From Dendrophyllia cribrosa (taxonomy: Eukaryota > Cnidaria > Anthozoa > Scleractinia > Dendrophylliidae), in the NCBI GenBank assembly GCA_024195265.1, contig JAJLRJ010000004.1:43008021-43072020 (forward strand): a stretch of 64,000 nucleotides of DNA, in the 5' to 3' direction. Positions 61,847 to 64,000 of the stretch are shown one piece after another. The notes under the pieces were generated by a model that made no database searches, was not told where the DNA came from, and saw only the letters and a program-made list of their open reading frames with translations. The translations under genes were made by a program, and so were the position numbers. Position 1 is the stretch's first letter, and every line of letters starts with the position of its first letter.

Positions 61847-62620
61847 GTCGAGCTCAGTGAGCGCGGTGGGTAGCTGTAGAAGAATCGACTCATCGGAAGT
61901 CGATTTGCGACACTTGCCTGAAAACGTGCAAGAAGGCCACGTATTACATGGTATTAAGCAAACGCAAAATGATCCCCGAACGCGAAATGATCCCTAAATA
62001 CAACTAAACACGACGCGAAATGATCCCCAAGGAATTATCGGAATGGAATGGGATGACGTTTCTTCCCCGGAATAAAATGAAAGAGTTTTTTAAAAATATT
62101 TTCAGGTCCAAAAATGGGTTGAACGAGTTATTTTCAGTCATATCAGACCCATATCAGTTGCCTGGGCTTCAACTTCAACTGTATAGGCCGCACTGAAAGC
62201 AGATATTAGTTGTCAGGTGTAGCTTCCATGTATAAATAACAGGAAAGGCGTAAAATATGCCAGAATAAGCATGATTTTGTCGACGTCTTCGTATTTTCGA
62301 GCGAATACAAACTGAGTCAACTGAGTAATTTTTTAAATTAACGCTTTGAGACGGAATGTCAACAGAAACGTTTTTAGATGAAGAAACGGTGAAACGGTGC
62401 AACTGGGGCATTTACCTAATACAACATGCAAACAAACATCTAAATTTATATTATATGCAGTTTTGTTCTTTCCAATTTTTTGATATAGTTCAGGTTATAA
62501 TATAACGTTGCAACACGTTAACAGGTTTAGGTTTTTCAATCGCCTAGCTGTTGTATTTCTCGTTTATAATTAATTTCACGGTTCTTTATGTTCACGTCTT
62601 CTCATAAAATAGTGTCTACT
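61847..62620. other. Unassigned sequence upstream of PON
   Basis: Contains 'aacgcgaaatgatcccc' iterated three times near 61975-62030. Otherwise no recognised gene or repeat. Confidence 0.4.
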
Positions 62621-62624
62621 TTAA

Positions 62625-64000
62625 AGTGCCTATGAAATGAATTTTTTTTCTTCGTTTCTCATTAGTTTATTATGTCCAAAGAACGAAAGCAATAATCATT
62701 TCCCGAGGAAAAGAAAGGAAATCGGTTTTTTAGCCCCTCGAAGATGCGTCACTTCGGTTGAAAAGTGGCTCCAATTTTTGGAGAGCCTGGGGCGAGTGGG
62801 CGTGCGTGATGACGCAAATTACGTAAATAGTATGACGAATTGTTTTGTTTACGCTGTAATTCCCTTGGAATCCTTTAGCGTGATGGTCATTTTGCCAACG
62901 TTTTTGGCTGTACAAATGTCAGACAGCGCCTAATTTGTTTCTTTACAGTCCTCTGAAGGTGAAGAGGATCAGTTTCGGATCACTCTTGATCAACTGAAAT
63001 GATCGTGTCCACTGTAGTTTTGCCGTAGCGAGACGAACCGACTGTGCCGCTTGAGCGAAGGAAGTGAACATGAAGAAGACGAACTTTGATTTAGATTATT
63101 GAACGTGAAAGGTATACATTTCAGTAGCACAGCGTCTCAGTGGTTTGCCAGTTGAGTTGTAAGCTTATTGAACGCAGAGGCGTTTTTGTTATTTCTTTTT
63201 AGTGGCTCGTTGACTAGCGTTAATCGAACGCGAACGATATATTTGTAGTACAAACAATCATGATATTAGCGCATTAGCGACTCGGCCGGTCTTCTCTGAA
63301 GTTCATTGATCGCGCGTGGAGGTTATGAACTTATTTTATCGGCTTGGCAATTCGCCCGTCTACTTAAAGTTCTTTCTTCCATGCGAAGGATATGTCTTGG
63401 CGGCTTGCTAGTTGAAAGTTTCTAAATTATACTGATATGTTATGCATATCCGAGGTGGTGTTTTTCAGGCGGCTTGCTGAATTGAATGTGAATGGTGTAT
63501 TTTTAGCGGCAAGGCGCCTTGATAGCGTATTTATTTATTTATTCAAAATGTTTGAACTCAAGTATATACGTAATAATTATGCTTTTTAGTTCAGTGTCTT
63601 GCCAGCGATTGAACGTTTCTGGAAATTTTAACCACTTGGCGGCTTGTAAGTGAGTTCAAAGTATCGTGTTTACATTTATGTCTGATTTATATTTCATTGA
63701 TAAAAATTGATCTGATCGAACACGCAATGATTCAGCGATGTATTTTGTTCCGAATAGTCTTACGCATTTGTACATGTAGATTTTTGATAGATGTCCCGCA
63801 GAATAGACGCCTTCCAGTGAACACTTGCGTCACTGCACTTCGAGTTTTATAATTCGGAATAACATATAAACATTTATATTACTCGCCAGTCAGTGCCGAT
63901 CGAGTCAGTATATTTTTGTAGGCCTCACTGACTTCGACGGCTCTCCAGTCGAGCCGAGGCTTGAAGTAACTTCCAAACAGGATATGGATTAGGAAAATTA
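62625..64000. mobile_element. Second copy of the TTAA element (runs off the window)
   Basis: Preceded by TTAA (62621-62624) and starts AGTGCCTATGAAATGAATTT. It follows 53435-54760 base for base with small indels: for example about 35 extra bases near 63111-63149 and an extra 'cttggcggcttgtaagtgag' near 63634. The right end lies beyond 64000. Confidence 0.88.

Overview
The window looks like a piece of an animal nuclear genome, most likely an anthozoan cnidarian such as a stony coral. The evidence is spliced genes with GT-AG introns whose phases join, a dense load of short TIR elements, tRNA-derived SINEs, LINE tails, poly-C/G runs and minisatellites, plus one large AT-rich Polinton (Maverick/adintovirus-like) element. 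The taxon is inferred from the style of gene and repeat content, not proven.

Host genes. (1) 10042-13944 (-): a three-exon PDSS2 orthologue (ubiquinone side-chain synthase subunit 2); its first intron carries about 490 bp of TTTC repeats. (2) 17362-19137 (+): a 591-aa, apparently single-exon, disordered protein of unknown function. (3) 20823-28374 (-): a six-exon, 700-aa serine beta-lactamase-like protein with a C-terminal tandem-repeat region. (4) 31340-61277 (-): a seven-exon, 371-aa paraoxonase (PON) whose splice phases all fit. The other host DNA is mainly nested transposon debris.

The Polinton occupies 31989-51632 (19,644 bp), inside the last PON intron, flanked by a perfect 6-bp duplication CAAATG. 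Its TIRs are about 224 and 239 bp, and the outermost 73 bp of each is an imperfect hairpin palindrome. From left to right it holds: a 198-aa unknown (-); a divergent control region with four copies of a 16-bp palindrome; a VLTF3-like zinc-ribbon transcription factor (+); then leftward genes for a two-TM protein, a small possible PLA2-like protein, a 698-aa phage-like fibre and a packaging ATPase; then rightward genes for a conserved coiled-coil protein, penton-like minor capsid, amphipathic protein, double-jelly-roll major capsid, a pX-like core/membrane protein, adenain-like protease, zinc-ribbon microprotein, PLA2 protein, integrase with chromodomain, a coiled-coil protein, an AT-hook/zinc-finger protein, and protein-primed DNA polymerase B. 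Polymerase, ATPase, protease, PLA2 and pX-like genes are broken by stops or frameshifts. A 1,700-bp host TIR element sits one codon before polymerase motif A. Integrase, fibre, penton and the VLTF3-like gene are open.

Most notable points: protease and integrase both lack an ATG and both lie in the -1 frame of the preceding gene, with A AAA AAG or A AAA AAC in frame inside the overlap and a small hairpin after it, which suggests retrovirus-style frameshifting in a Polinton. The four palindromes in the divergent control region read as overlapping head-to-head CSL (RBPJ/Su(H)) sites. The PON gene stays complete despite the 19.6-kb intronic virus-like insertion. All functional statements are inferences from sequence.
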